Positions 16,705-26,145 are shown, counted from the stretch's first letter. The stretch: DNA of 64,000 nucleotides from Clostridium sp. UBA699 (GCA_002298915.1 DBML01000023.1:62001-126000), one strand, 5' to 3'. Translations and numbers: made by a program. The notes: generated by a model not told the origin, from the sequence alone.

Positions 16705-18279
16705 TTAGTCTGGGTTTTTGTTTAATTTTAAAAAGCTTAAAATATTTGAGCTTCCCGAACTCTGAGCTAATGAAATAGTAGAGTTTTCTACTTTAGCGCC
16801 ATGATCAACAAGCAATTTTACAATATCAAGTGAACCGCTATCAATAGCTCGTTGTAATGGAAGTTGCTCTGTTAAATCGGAAGGTTGCAAATTTACATTA
16901 ACACCTTTTTCAATCAAGAATTTTACAACATCTGTTTGTCCCATATAACACGCTTTTGCTAATGGTGTTACTAAATTAGGTGCTCCGTTAATACTTGCGC
17001 CGTTTGAAACTAACAATTTCACACAGTCAAGACTACCGTAATAGGATGCAATACCAAGTGCCGTATCCTCATTAAAAGTACTATTGATATCAAATCCTTC
17101 GTTTATCAAATACTGAAGAATTTGAACCTGATTATATTGTGCTGCTGTTTGTAGCATTTGCATATAACCCTCTTTAGGATAACCATTTTCAAGCAAAAGC
17201 TTCACCATATCCAGATTGCCATTTACGCAAGCACTTGAAAGAATATCAGTTTTGCTGGAATCAGAAATGCTGAAATTTATTTTTGCTCCGTTCATTATTA
17301 ACAATTTAGCAACCTCGAGTTGATTATTCATAACTGCTAACTCCAATGGAGAGTATACTCCTTTACTTTGATTTAGGTCTATTTTTTGCAGCAAATATTT
17401 AATATTGCTAATGTTACCTGATTTTGCAGCAATAGCTAACAACGTATTACCATCCTCATCAATTGAATTAATATCCTTCCCTTTTTTGAACAATGTTTGC
17501 ATTATTTCTTCGTTCCCAAAAGCAGAAGCAAAGAACAATACTTTGGAGTCTATATTGTTTTGACCAATTACAAGAGAATTAAACTTTGTCAAGTCACCTA
17601 CTATAATAGATTCAAGTAAAGGGGACAAATCTGTTTTCTGGTCTGATGATATTAACTGCATGGTTATTTTTTGAATTAGGTTATATTTACAATAACCATC
17701 ATTTGAATACCCTTTCATAGCTGAATCCAGTACATGTGAAGATAAGGTTGCCCCATTGGAAATCAAAAAATTATACATTTTTTCTGTACTGATATCTCTA
17801 TCTGAATTGAAACTCGATGTTCCCAAAAAACAACAATCCAAAGCGGTGTAACCATTTTCGCTTTTTAAGTTTATTTTTGCGCCATGCTGCAATAGTGACT
17901 GGCATAAATTAATATTACCCAATCTTGCAACATAACACAAAATGGGATACCCATCCGAATCTATATTATTAGGGTCGGCTCCTTGTTCTATTAAATATTT
18001 AGCAATCTTCCATTTACCTAGAAAACATGCTATTTTAAACGGATTTTTCTCTAAATTACCATTATCTGTCCTTTCGTTCAATGAACCCGATAATCTGTTA
18101 ATATTTGCTCCTTCATTTATCGCTTCAACAACAGCTTCGTAATTACCGCTTTCTATGCTCTTTAACATTTTTTGATCCGCTTTGTTGTTAGTAGAAAGGA
18201 TGCTCGGAAGTGAACAAGCTGATGACAAAAATGAAAACACTAAAAGCACCGAAAGCAAAATCTTTTTTATCATATTCAT
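16705..18279 (-). CDS. Ankyrin-repeat lipoprotein
   Basis: 524 residues. A signal peptide ends in a lipobox (SFLSSACS, Cys near 22), so the protein is probably anchored to the outer face of the membrane. The rest is built from about 12 ankyrin repeats, recognisable as units such as DLVKLLLENG, DVVKFLIEKGVNVN and DIVKLLVDHGA. Ankyrin repeats bind proteins; the partner is unknown. GGAAGGTGAT precedes the ATG. Codon use is AT-rich like the island. Ankyrin lipoproteins can act as protective partners of secreted enzymes or toxins, but nothing here proves that. Confidence 0.85.
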   Translation of the reverse strand: MNMIKKILLSVLLVFSFLSSACSLPSILSTNNKADQKMLKSIESGNYEAVVEAINEGANINRLSGSLNERTDNGNLEKNPFKIACFLGKWKIAKYLIEQGADPNNIDSDGYPILCYVARLGNINLCQSLLQHGAKINLKSENGYTALDCCFLGTSSFNSDRDISTEKMYNFLISNGATLSSHVLDSAMKGYSNDGYCKYNLIQKITMQLISSDQKTDLSPLLESIIVGDLTKFNSLVIGQNNIDSKVLFFASAFGNEEIMQTLFKKGKDINSIDEDGNTLLAIAAKSGNISNIKYLLQKIDLNQSKGVYSPLELAVMNNQLEVAKLLIMNGAKINFSISDSSKTDILSSACVNGNLDMVKLLLENGYPKEGYMQMLQTAAQYNQVQILQYLINEGFDINSTFNEDTALGIASYYGSLDCVKLLVSNGASINGAPNLVTPLAKACYMGQTDVVKFLIEKGVNVNLQPSDLTEQLPLQRAIDSGSLDIVKLLVDHGAKVENSTISLAQSSGSSNILSFLKLNKNPD

Positions 18280-18751
18280 TCATCACCTTCCACAATTATC
18301 ACAAACAAATTAAAATGTTGTTACCAAAACAGTTGGCTTAATTCTATATCTTGTCAATGCCACAACAAAATTGTTCTACGGATAATCTGATTCATATTTA
18401 TTCCTTTCTCTTAAGGACTGATGTTGAAATTGATTAACAATAACTTATAGTTCGTTATAAACTACAGTTGCGTATCTTCTTAACTAATTATACCATCATT
18501 AACAGCCTTTATTGAACTTAAAATATTTGGGTATAAGTAATAATATACAGTATATAAAGTATTAAGAGTTATAACAGTTTTACTTACACCAAAGAAATTT
18601 GGGTGGTAACAGCTATAAGCGTTGATATGACTGTATTCCAGTTCGCCAAAAATTCTTAAGCTCAATAATACCCTTTAGTAACAGTTACACAGTTTGGGGA
18701 AGTTTACCAGTATGGCAGTATCCCTCTCTGTAGATCAGGATACTGTATATA

Positions 18752-18783
18752 GGACTGTGGGACTGTAGGACTGTAGGACTGTA
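18752..18783. repeat. Four tandem 8-bp repeats
   Basis: GGACTGTG-GGACTGTA-GGACTGTA-GGACTGTA, each unit sharing GGACTGT. Confidence 0.85.
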
Positions 18784-18902
18784 GTATGGCAGTTAGAGAC
18801 AGTTATTACTGTACCCAAAAGTTATGTGCAGTGATAAAAATTTTTGTGCAGTAATTAAGGGGTCGGTAAAACACCGAGTCCCTGTGTACCCCCCTGTGAC
18901 TA

Positions 18903-18938
18903 CTTGAGTACCTACTTGAGTACCTGCCTGAGTACCTG
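18903..18938. repeat. Three tandem 12-bp repeats
   Basis: CTTGAGTACCTA, CTTGAGTACCTG and CCTGAGTACCTG in direct succession, with a partial fourth unit (CCTGA). Confidence 0.85.
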
Positions 18939-19451
18939 CCTGAACAAAGGATACGCAAAAAGTGCGTACCCTTAGTCTGTACCTCCACTGTGACTACATC
19001 AGCGTTGTCAAAATGCCTCTGTAACTCGCTGAGAGCCTTTCTGAGCGTTTTTAAGTAATAGATAGGGTTTTCATACTATGCTCAAATTAGTGCTGATGTT
19101 TGATATAAATAGTATCCTAAGTTTGAAAATGGTGTGTACATGTTCAACAGGCTGGAGATGTAAAATTTACAGGTACTTCCACCGTTGGTTGGGTTTTACA
19201 ATGAATTCAAAATAATATCAGAAAATATGACGGCTGATCAATGGACTTTCAGTGCGAATAATTGACTTCTTTTATCAGGGCAAACAGTTTAAGCACTTTT
19301 GATACCGATTAATGATAATGGCTCATGCAAGTATTATCAGTAAGAGAAAACTGTTATCGAAAATTAAAAATTATGAGGACATAGAGAGACTGAAAGATAG
19401 TTAATCAGCTGTAAATACAACACAGAACAACAGGATACATAAGAGGAACAG

Positions 19452-19727
19452 CTAAATCCATTTACTATCGACGGTTACCCATTTCCTAAACTGTTTAGTC
19501 TGTGGAAGCCTGCTTGACAGTATCAAGCTGTAGAGTCCTGATTCGTTGATTATTGTCAGCCCTCTGTTCGGAATTTCTAAGATAGGGAACTGTGACCTTT
19601 GAATTATCTGCCGTTCATCAGTGTCTGTATGGGATAAAATAGCGTCTTTTGAGTTGACATATCCCAGTATCTCTGCCACATCTTTTCCTACGAAACAAAC
19701 TCCTAATTTATGATACTGAGCCTATAT
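19452..19727 (-). pseudogene. Remnant of a Bro-N phage antirepressor
   Basis: The frame, read from about 19727, gives CFVGKDVAEILGY, then TIINESGLYSLILSSRLPQ and KQFRKWVT, the hallmark motifs of the BRO-N domain of phage antirepressors. The first 20 or so residues of the domain are gone (a stop precedes the frame and there is no proper start), and the protein ends shortly after KWVT, where intact proteins continue into a C-terminal domain. The longest start-to-stop reading uses a GTG at 19679 that lies inside the domain. A phage-derived relic in the island. Confidence 0.8.
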
Positions 19728-19821
19728 TAAGTATTCCTGTAATGTGCTGTAAAATTCTGATATTGTCTGTACAGACTTACCTTTTTTAACTTTTGAGCAA
19801 TAAAACTCAGAATATAAACAG

Positions 19822-19854
19822 TATAAAAAGAGGTAAGAGATAAACTCTCCTACC
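19822..19854 (-). terminator. Terminator of the winged-helix protein gene
   Basis: On the minus strand GGTAGGAG (19854-19847) pairs with CTCTTACC (19839-19832), followed by TCTTTTTATA. Confidence 0.75.
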
Positions 19855-19860
19855 TACAGT

Positions 19861-20772
19861 TTATGTTAACTTCACAGACACGCACTTAAAAGATTCTTCC
19901 AACTCGTGATATGCTATGTTTGCAAAGAAACCTATTCTTCTCCTAAATAGAACTGGATTTAATGTGATTACCTCTTTCTTTTCCCTTGGTCTGCGAGAAA
20001 GGCAAACTACAGGCATGCGGTAATAGCCATTCCGCAACTTATAACAGAACTCAATGCGCAGGTACTTGTTAATCGTCTGTCTTGTCATTCCCAGTTCCTT
20101 AGATAGTTCATTAACAGAGAGAGCATTGTTGAAGTCTGCAGGTTTCGTTATATCCCTTACGAGTGTACAGTTTTCATAGTTCATAAATGGAATGAGCAGG
20201 TAAAGAAATCCTATTTGATCTAACTCTGTCTTATTATCATTAAAGAGCCTGTTAAAGCCATGCTTCTGGACTCTTACTAATTTCGGGGCATTTCTTCCAG
20301 CCTCCCCGTAAAAATGATAATCTGCGTTCAATCTGAATATTTGTTTTTTCTGGCTTTCACCTTCTACGATAAGCAGTCCAGATGCCTGAGCCTCTTTCAA
20401 CACTCGTTTGAAGGTACCATCTTTGAATTTAAGTTTTTTCTGTATTTCTGAACGTGTAAGATAGTCATTAACTCGCCTCTGCTTATGTAGGTAGCCGTCT
20501 TCTTTAAGGCTTGAAGCCAATACAAGAACTGAGCCTAAAGTGGTCAGCGTTATAGATTTCTCTGCGAGCAGCTCCCTGATATTTGGTATGTTAGCCCAAC
20601 TAAAAGGATTTTTAATTATGTCAATTTTGTTTTTCTGAACATATAGCTGCTTTTTGTTTTTTATGACCTGTAATTCTGGATCAAAGTTAATAACTTCGCC
20701 AGTAATAGGATTTATAAAGTCATTCTCAGGATTAATACAGTCAACTGTGCAGTTTTTCTTTAGTATAGACAT
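19861..20772 (-). CDS. Winged-helix protein, probable replication initiator or regulator of the island
   Basis: 303 residues. Two helix-turn-helix regions can be seen: YLTRSEIQKKLKFKDGTFKR near 108-128 and LSVNELSKELGMTRQTINKY near 225-245. Between them lies a beta-rich stretch with FLYLLIPFMNYENC. This arrangement, a MarR-like winged helix followed by a second HTH, is common in plasmid and phage replication/regulatory proteins of Firmicutes. AGGGGG lies before the ATG. Two 20-bp direct repeats sit 170 bp upstream and could be its binding sites. I cannot separate a replication role from a purely regulatory one. Confidence 0.6.
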   Translation of the reverse strand: MSILKKNCTVDCINPENDFINPITGEVINFDPELQVIKNKKQLYVQKNKIDIIKNPFSWANIPNIRELLAEKSITLTTLGSVLVLASSLKEDGYLHKQRRVNDYLTRSEIQKKLKFKDGTFKRVLKEAQASGLLIVEGESQKKQIFRLNADYHFYGEAGRNAPKLVRVQKHGFNRLFNDNKTELDQIGFLYLLIPFMNYENCTLVRDITKPADFNNALSVNELSKELGMTRQTINKYLRIEFCYKLRNGYYRMPVVCLSRRPREKKEVITLNPVLFRRRIGFFANIAYHELEESFKCVSVKLT

Positions 20773-20939
20773 TCTATATACCCCCTATGTTTTAAATGAG
20801 AGGAGATCCCCTCTTTGTCCATAAATCCATGTGAGGATCTGTTTCACTACCTTATTTGGAAATTATATTTATGTTTAACTGAGGAAATTGTCATAATTAA
20901 AAAGTGTTACAGAAAAGGCTTTAAATATCCTCTATCGGT

Positions 20940-20991
20940 AATCTTGAAAAAATTGACCTAATCCCCCTGAAAATCTTGAAAAAATTGACTT
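20940..20991. repeat. Two 20-bp direct repeats, iteron-like
   Basis: AATCTTGAAAAAATTGACCT (20940-20959) and AATCTTGAAAAAATTGACTT (20972-20991) differ at one base and are 32 bp apart, about three helical turns, so a protein would bind the same face of the DNA. Confidence 0.8.
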
Positions 20992-21157
20992 GATGAAACT
21001 GCCTTCTAAGCACTGATAATACTGGGTTTGGAAGTGTTTTGAGAACGAATAACTTATTTGCTCTTATACAGCTGTTTTTCTTTGTTTACAGATGATGGGG
21101 ATATTGGGATTAATAACTGATGGGACGGTTACTAACGCCTCGCTTTCGCTCGTTGTT

Positions 21158-21296
21158 AAGACTTCGGTACTGTCGTACCTCGTCTTGAACTATTCCTATC
21201 TCTGTAATATTTAACTTTTAAGATAAACGGTAAAGGGTACTTATGTAGTGTAGGAGCTTAAGCGAAGCAAGCGACTACACATGAGGACGATAGTCC
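21158..21296 (+). ncRNA. Cluster of three hairpins, possible structured RNA
   Basis: AAGAC-GGTAC/GTACC-GTCTT (21158-21186); GTGTAG-GA-GCTT, a 9-nt loop, AAGC-GA-CTACAC (21248-21280); GGAC-gata-GTCC (21285-21296). The middle hairpin is symmetric, with matched GA internal loops. No family is recognised, and neither promoter nor terminator is clear, so this could also be structured origin DNA. Confidence 0.35.
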
Positions 21297-21852
21297 GAAA
21301 TATCAACAGTAAAGCAGTAGATGACTGGATAAAACATCCCCCACAGATCATATTACTGTCTCAAGCGTTTAGATACTATGCTCACCTTCCTACACTGTTG
21401 GGTATGCTTTTATTAAGCCTCAATAGTAATGTGGGAATAAAATGAACTACCAGTCATGTAGGTCTAAGAGATTAATTGTGACAGGATGTTATTTATTAGG
21501 ATATAATGTAATTGACAGGAATAGGTAAGGGTAACCATAAGAAGAGCACGATCTTTGAGATGCTGAGAGAATCTCGACGTAGAGGTGTTAAGGGTGGTAG
21601 CAAGAGAAATGGATGTGTAGGTTGGTAGTGACAAAATACCTGATGGTTTGAGCTTCTCAATTCGAAAAGAATGCTATTAAGTGCAAACGTTTATGTGTAC
21701 GATCGAATACGACCCATACAGATACAAGGTTTACGAGATTTTATATATTGGAAAGGATTAGCTTACAATCTTCTTAAATTGCTCGCAAACGAAACAACTG
21801 GTTATGAATAATTGTAGATTATTGGTAAATAAAGCTTGAGGAGTAAATTTTT

Positions 21853-22371
21853 GTGATAGATACGGATTTAGTATTAGGAGAACTTAAAAAAATAATAGGA
21901 TTGCCATTAAGGTATGCTGGAAGAGCTTGTGATGTAATCTGGTTTGGGTTTGGTAATTTAATAAAAAAAGAAGATAAAAGATGTTGCGGATTTAGGGAGG
22001 TAGCCGAGTACGCATTACATGTTCAATGTGCTTTTAGACTAACAAATTCTGAAAGAATCATTGTGGGCTCTGCTGACAAATATATTCCGAGTAGTGAAAT
22101 TGAGGATTATAATGACTTTGATTGGGATGTTCAGGGGGCGAATAGATGCGACGAACAACTAAAGAAAATGTTCTCAAAAATCTCAACTGAGATATTAGTA
22201 AAGAGTATCACTGCGGATAGTTTTGGAGGAATTAAGATTTTCTTTAGTGAAGATATTCTCTTAGAAATTATTCCAGATAATTCAACAGAAGACGAGGCAT
22301 GGAGATTCTTAAGTAATGGAATGAATACTGAACATTTAGTTATCTCAGGCATAGGAATTGATTGGGAATAA
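21853..22371 (+). CDS. Small protein resembling immunity-type proteins
   Basis: 172 residues, soluble. GTG start 8 nt after GAGGAG. Visible conserved-looking blocks: GRACDVIWFGFG, EYALHVQCAFR, FDWDVQGANRCDE and DSFGGIKIFFSED. This pattern of short alpha/beta blocks is like proteins often found among toxin-immunity genes, but I cannot place it in a named family. First of a run of small plus-strand genes separated by 60-180 bp. Confidence 0.55.
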   Translation: MIDTDLVLGELKKIIGLPLRYAGRACDVIWFGFGNLIKKEDKRCCGFREVAEYALHVQCAFRLTNSERIIVGSADKYIPSSEIEDYNDFDWDVQGANRCDEQLKKMFSKISTEILVKSITADSFGGIKIFFSEDILLEIIPDNSTEDEAWRFLSNGMNTEHLVISGIGIDWE

Positions 22372-22505
22372 ATGATAAGAATTGGAATTTTGATTGGTTA
22401 CATAAGGCTATTTAATCGCATTTTTCAAAAATCGCTATTCTAAAACTGAGTTAACGAAGAATTGTAGTACATAACGAACTATAAAACATTTTGTGAGGGA
22501 GAGAA

Positions 22506-23042
22506 ATGATTATGTCAAAAAGCCTGAAGGAACTTCAAGAGGTATTGCTTCAAGGTCAAAAATTATCTATGCAAGGTTCAATGGATAGAAGAATGCCTGA
22601 TAAGAAGTCCATACCATTTCTGATAGAGGCAAGAAAAGGACTAAAAGAATTTGTTGTCTTAAATCCCACAGATTGCGTTGCATGGAGATTGTTGTCTCAA
22701 GCAGAAGAAACCTTGATGAATTATCGAGAAGCTTTAAGTTCTTTAGAAAAATCTATTGAACTCGGTGGGAAGGATAAAAAAGACTTGAAAAGGATAGCTT
22801 TACTTAAGGAGTGTCTTTCATCGTGGAATGAATTAGGTCTAACTCCAGAGCAGCTGAAATCTTTAGGTGATTTTATTGATGATAAATTAAGCGAGCAAGT
22901 ATGTGACCATACATTATCTTTTACAAAAGAATGGTTAGATTGGAATATACCTAAGAGCAAAAAGGCAAAAATGATAAAAGCGATTCAAGGTAAGGGCGGT
23001 TTCTGCGATTGTGAGGTATTAGCAAACGTAGTAAAAGATTAG
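22506..23042 (+). CDS. DUF2695 protein with TPR-like N-terminus
   Basis: 178 residues. The N-terminal half has TPR-like helices (PTDCVAWRLLSQAEE, NYREALSSLEKSIELGG). The C-terminal part (about 125-178) matches DUF2695: VCDHTLSFTKEWL, then GKGGFCDCEVLANV. GGGAGAG precedes the first ATG; a second ATG two codons on is possible. Function unknown; DUF2695 proteins often occur near polymorphic toxin loci. Confidence 0.75.
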   Translation: MIMSKSLKELQEVLLQGQKLSMQGSMDRRMPDKKSIPFLIEARKGLKEFVVLNPTDCVAWRLLSQAEETLMNYREALSSLEKSIELGGKDKKDLKRIALLKECLSSWNELGLTPEQLKSLGDFIDDKLSEQVCDHTLSFTKEWLDWNIPKSKKAKMIKAIQGKGGFCDCEVLANVVKD

Positions 23043-23103
23043 CACCCAGAATTCAGTTCAGAAAGAAGACGTTTTTAATAGTAAGAAGAGGAGTTATAAA
23101 GCT

Positions 23104-23349
23104 ATGATAAATCTCCCTCAAAAATCTTATAGTCTTTTAAAAAAAATCTTAGCGGAACACAGACCCGTTTTAGTTTCTATCATAGAAAAAGGGAATGATA
23201 GTGATTTCAATGAAGAATTCTATAATGAACTAAGAGATATTGTGCTTGATGAACTATTACAAAAAGGATTTGAAAAGAATTGTACACCTACTAAATATGG
23301 CATCGAACTAGAAAATCTAATTGATGAAATCGGTAGATTGTTCCTATGA
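23104..23349 (+). CDS. Small acidic protein, immunity-like
   Basis: 81 residues, mostly helical and acidic. The C-terminal part (RDIVLDELLQKGF followed by YGIELENLIDEIGRLF) resembles short proteins seen beside toxin genes. GAGGAG lies upstream. No named family assigned. Confidence 0.55.
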   Translation: MINLPQKSYSLLKKILAEHRPVLVSIIEKGNDSDFNEEFYNELRDIVLDELLQKGFEKNCTPTKYGIELENLIDEIGRLFL

Positions 23350-23436
23350 ATATCTTGCGCAATTGTATTATATGACGTATCATTAGGATTTTGTGAATTA
23401 TTGAGTGTTGAACTCAATGAAAGGAGGAGATATTTT

Positions 23437-23913
23437 ATGGAATATAAATTTATCTCGAAAAATACTTTTGAGAATATCACACTTCACGACTGTATAATAG
23501 ATAGTGTTTCTTTAGGACATAAAGAAATTTCAATAATATTTGAACATATTGATGTTCTAAAGACACACCCGCTAAATACATTTTCCGAACCTAAATATAC
23601 AGGCAATGCAAAGTTGATTTTTAAAGATTGTATTATTATAAAATCTTTCTACTACGATACATCTCATAACATTAAACAACATCACTTATTAATTCCACGT
23701 GATGCAATAATAAAAAATATAAACTTTGTTGATTTAGCAACAGGGATGGAGATTCTTTCAGTTGAAACAGAGGTGACAGATGATAAATTCAATATATATA
23801 AGTTTATGGGCATAGGTACTATCGGTGATTTTGCCGAATTTCATCTCAAGTTTAAAGATTTATATATCTGCTGGGATGAGTTCAAAGGTGATGCTTGGTT
23901 TGCAAATAGGTAG
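23437..23913 (+). CDS. Hypothetical protein, immunity-like
   Basis: 158 residues, beta-rich. The ATG at 23437 is chosen because AAGGAGGAGAT precedes it; an in-frame start 36 bp earlier lacks such a site. Opens MEYKFISKNTFENITLHDC and ends YICWDEFKGDAWF, a Trp-Asp-Glu-Phe ending found in several small proteins near toxin loci. No named family assigned. Confidence 0.55.
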   Translation: MEYKFISKNTFENITLHDCIIDSVSLGHKEISIIFEHIDVLKTHPLNTFSEPKYTGNAKLIFKDCIIIKSFYYDTSHNIKQHHLLIPRDAIIKNINFVDLATGMEILSVETEVTDDKFNIYKFMGIGTIGDFAEFHLKFKDLYICWDEFKGDAWFANR

Positions 23914-23986
23914 AGATAGGCCGTCTCTTTATTATATTGTGGAACCATTGTAGTTAATTACGTAGGAAATGTATGAGGTGGAATTG

Positions 23987-24289
23987 ATGGATACTATAAA
24001 TTGGCTACAGGATTGGTATAAACAAAATTGTGATGGTGATTGGGAACATAGCTATGGCATTAATATTTATACCTTAGACAACCCAGGCTGGTCAGTGAAT
24101 ATTGAATTAACTGATACAAATTTGGAATTTAAAAACTTTGAGACAATACAAATATACATTAATGAGAACAATTGGATAAACTGTAAAGTTACTAATGGAA
24201 AATTTATAGGTGGCGGTGATTCAGATAAACTAGAGACAATACTTAAAATCTTTAAAGAATGGGTAATAATAAATGAAAAAGCGATATAA
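23987..24289 (+). CDS. Immunity protein 53 family (Imm53)
   Basis: 100 residues. Opening MDTINWLQDWYKQNCDGDWE, then YGINIYTLDNPGWSVNIEL and a C-terminal ILKIFKEW match the Imm53 family of polymorphic toxin immunity proteins. The ATG at 23987 follows AGGTGG by 6 nt, whereas the longer start at 23969 has no site. No matching toxin lies next to it, so it is an orphan immunity gene. Confidence 0.8.
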   Translation: MDTINWLQDWYKQNCDGDWEHSYGINIYTLDNPGWSVNIELTDTNLEFKNFETIQIYINENNWINCKVTNGKFIGGGDSDKLETILKIFKEWVIINEKAI

Positions 24290-24406
24290 AGTAAATCTCT
24301 CATACAGCGTAATAGTAGAATATTGCGAATCGAAGTTTTAGAATGAATAAAAAGAAATTGAAGAAAACATTTCCAACGATGTCATAGATTAGAGGAGTAA
24401 AATGCA

Positions 24407-24619
24407 ATGTTTATCGTCTACGCAACAGTTCTTGTGGGTGGAACAATTTTTGTTTTTTCGTTTATAAAAGGGATAATCATATTTAAAGAATCAGATAAAG
24501 TCTCTGATTCTGAGTACTTCAGTATTTATCATAAAAAAATTGTGAAATATTTTATATTATGTGTGCTTGGAGTTGCAATTGCAAAAATCGGAGAATTCTT
24601 AATAGCTTTCGTCAAATAA
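24407..24619 (+). CDS. Small two-helix membrane protein
   Basis: 70 residues with hydrophobic segments at about 2-22 and 47-68, joined by a charged loop. AGAGGAG lies upstream. Function unknown; in this setting it could be an immunity protein for a membrane-active toxin, which is inference. Confidence 0.55.
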   Translation: MFIVYATVLVGGTIFVFSFIKGIIIFKESDKVSDSEYFSIYHKKIVKYFILCVLGVAIAKIGEFLIAFVK

Positions 24620-25032
24620 AGCACATAGAGTCTTATGATTTATGATTAATTCGCATTTTTCAAATATTGCGAAATAGGTAATCCTTTCTTAGGATTCCTT
24701 TGAAAATTGTTATATCAGATGATTCATATTCAATGAGCAGATAATTCAATCTGTTTTCACGAAGAATTTAAATAGCAGCAATCTCAAAAGCAGCAGAATT
24801 GCACTTGCATAACAGCAGGTGCTTTTTTTATGTCAGAAATTTTATGCAAAACTTTTATAACTTTAGTTGTAATCAATGTCATCAAACGGCTAATAGTAAG
24901 AACAAGTAAAAAAGGCAGTGAAGCGAAGAAGAAGTCTGAAGGCTACCCTCCTAAGACTGTAATTCGGCTCTCTGTCTTTTTTTGCGTTGGAAAATAAATT
25001 TGTTTAATAACAAGAATAGGAGTGTGGATAGT
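24620..25032. other. Intergenic stretch with terminators
   Basis: No gene seen. It contains the terminator at 24801-24829 and a weaker one ending in seven T at 24976-24987 (AAGAC/GTCTT arms). Confidence 0.6.
24801..24829 (+). terminator. Terminator
   Basis: GCACTTGC pairs with GCAGGTGC (one wobble) across a 6-nt loop and ends in seven T. Confidence 0.85.
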
Positions 25033-25248
25033 ATGACTTTAACAATTGTGGAGAAATTACTTATTTTCAAGAGTAGGTATGGTATTAACAGCAATAAACT
25101 TGCAAGGGAACTGGAAATATCAAGCTCATATCTTTCGTTAGTGTTAACTGGCAAAGTCAAGCTTTCCGATAGTCTGGCAGAGAAAATCGAAATGATGTTC
25201 AGGAGATACAGATTCGCGGAAGCATTGGATGACAAAGGGAGATTATAA
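25033..25248 (+). CDS. Small Xre-like HTH protein
   Basis: 71 residues. A single HTH fold: GINSNKLARELEISSSYLSLVLTGK (about 18-42) matches the Cro/C1 pattern. The ATG at 25033 is preceded by AGGAGTGTGG; a longer reading would start inside the preceding terminator. First gene of a five-gene run to the right end of the island; probable element regulator. Confidence 0.75.
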   Translation: MTLTIVEKLLIFKSRYGINSNKLARELEISSSYLSLVLTGKVKLSDSLAEKIEMMFRRYRFAEALDDKGRL

Positions 25249-25250
25249 AA

Positions 25251-25739
25251 GTGAGAGTTGATTCTAAAGATATTGACGTTCAATACAGGTTCAATAAAGA
25301 AGTAAAAGGGAATTCAATAGCTGGTAGAACACTGCTTAAGGTCAGAAAAAAGTTATCAAGCAAATCAATCCCTGAGGTGGATAGAGAGTATTGGGAATAC
25401 ATTGAGTATCTGTTGAATACTGCTTCTGAATACAGTCAGGAAGAGAAAAACAGCATTGTAGAAGAAATCTGCGAGTACTACATAAGACAGACAGGATATC
25501 AGATTCCTAACAGCATGTTATCAGCTCTTGCAGATTTCCTTCTTGATGAGGTTTTAGCTGATCCCAGAGCTAACAAAGTATCAAAGACTGAATACCCAAT
25601 ATTGTCATTCGATCAGTTAAGGAGAAGGCGAAGCAAGCTGGTTCCGTTTGATTTAGAGTACTTAGATCATTTTACCGCCAAGGAGCATTACTGTATCAGC
25701 TTTAAGAGGAGTACCAAAGAAATCAGTGAAAATAAGTAA
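25251..25739 (+). CDS. Hypothetical island protein
   Basis: 162 residues. GTG start two bases after the preceding stop, with GGGAGA upstream, so it is in the same operon. Charged, mostly helical; no domain recognised. Confidence 0.7.
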   Translation: MRVDSKDIDVQYRFNKEVKGNSIAGRTLLKVRKKLSSKSIPEVDREYWEYIEYLLNTASEYSQEEKNSIVEEICEYYIRQTGYQIPNSMLSALADFLLDEVLADPRANKVSKTEYPILSFDQLRRRRSKLVPFDLEYLDHFTAKEHYCISFKRSTKEISENK

Positions 25740-25842
25740 ATGGGGAAGCTTCTTTTTATATGATTTAAGTACTCAATTTCTATATACAAAGTGTCACAAC
25801 AAATAAAAAGTACCTACATGATATACGGAAGGAGGAAATAAA

Positions 25843-26145
25843 ATGGCTAACATTAGGTTCAGTCAGGATCTTCTTAGAGGGATGGCGACTTATCTTGGTA
25901 CTACACTTGGTGAGATTGCAAGAGATTCACAGTTCCCATATTCGAAACCTGCACTGTACAAGTTTGCAGATGGATCCCTGTTGATTTCAGATAGGGCTAA
26001 CGAGGCTTTAAACCAGTTCTGGGACAGCAGGGAGTTGAACAGCGAGGATTTGAGGAATATTTATCAGTTAATAGACTTGATATCAGAAGGTAGACGGAAA
26101 GAAAAAGAATATCAATTGAAGAGATATATAGATGGGGGTTTGTAG
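25843..26145 (+). CDS. Hypothetical small protein, HTH-like
   Basis: 100 residues. Very strong ribosome site (GGAAGGAGG). The stretch LGTTLGEIARDSQFPYSKPALYKF looks like an HTH but is not a clear match. The stop overlaps the region of the next start, which suggests coupling. Confidence 0.65.
   Translation: MANIRFSQDLLRGMATYLGTTLGEIARDSQFPYSKPALYKFADGSLLISDRANEALNQFWDSRELNSEDLRNIYQLIDLISEGRRKEKEYQLKRYIDGGL

Larger units (their letters stand above)
18280..19451. other. Long non-coding stretch with two tandem repeats
   Basis: No supported gene. An 8-bp unit GGACTGTA (first copy GGACTGTG) is repeated four times at 18752-18783. A 12-bp unit related to CTTGAGTACCTG is repeated three times at 18903-18938. 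CAGTA recurs at 18708, 18716 and elsewhere. The rest looks like decayed sequence. Confidence 0.6.
20773..21852. other. Long non-coding stretch: direct repeats and a hairpin cluster
   Basis: More than 1 kb with no supported gene. It holds two 20-bp direct repeats (20940-20991) and a group of hairpins at 21158-21296. The part after 21300 shows no clear structure apart from GAGAT/ATCTC arms near 21557. It separates the divergent winged-helix gene and the plus-strand gene run, a position suited to a replication origin or control region. Confidence 0.55.

Noticed and set aside
18447..22484. 14-bp inverted copies TTATAGTTCGTTAT and ATAACGAACTATAA
   Set aside because: In 14 kb of AT-rich island one such pair is expected by chance, and the surroundings do not match.
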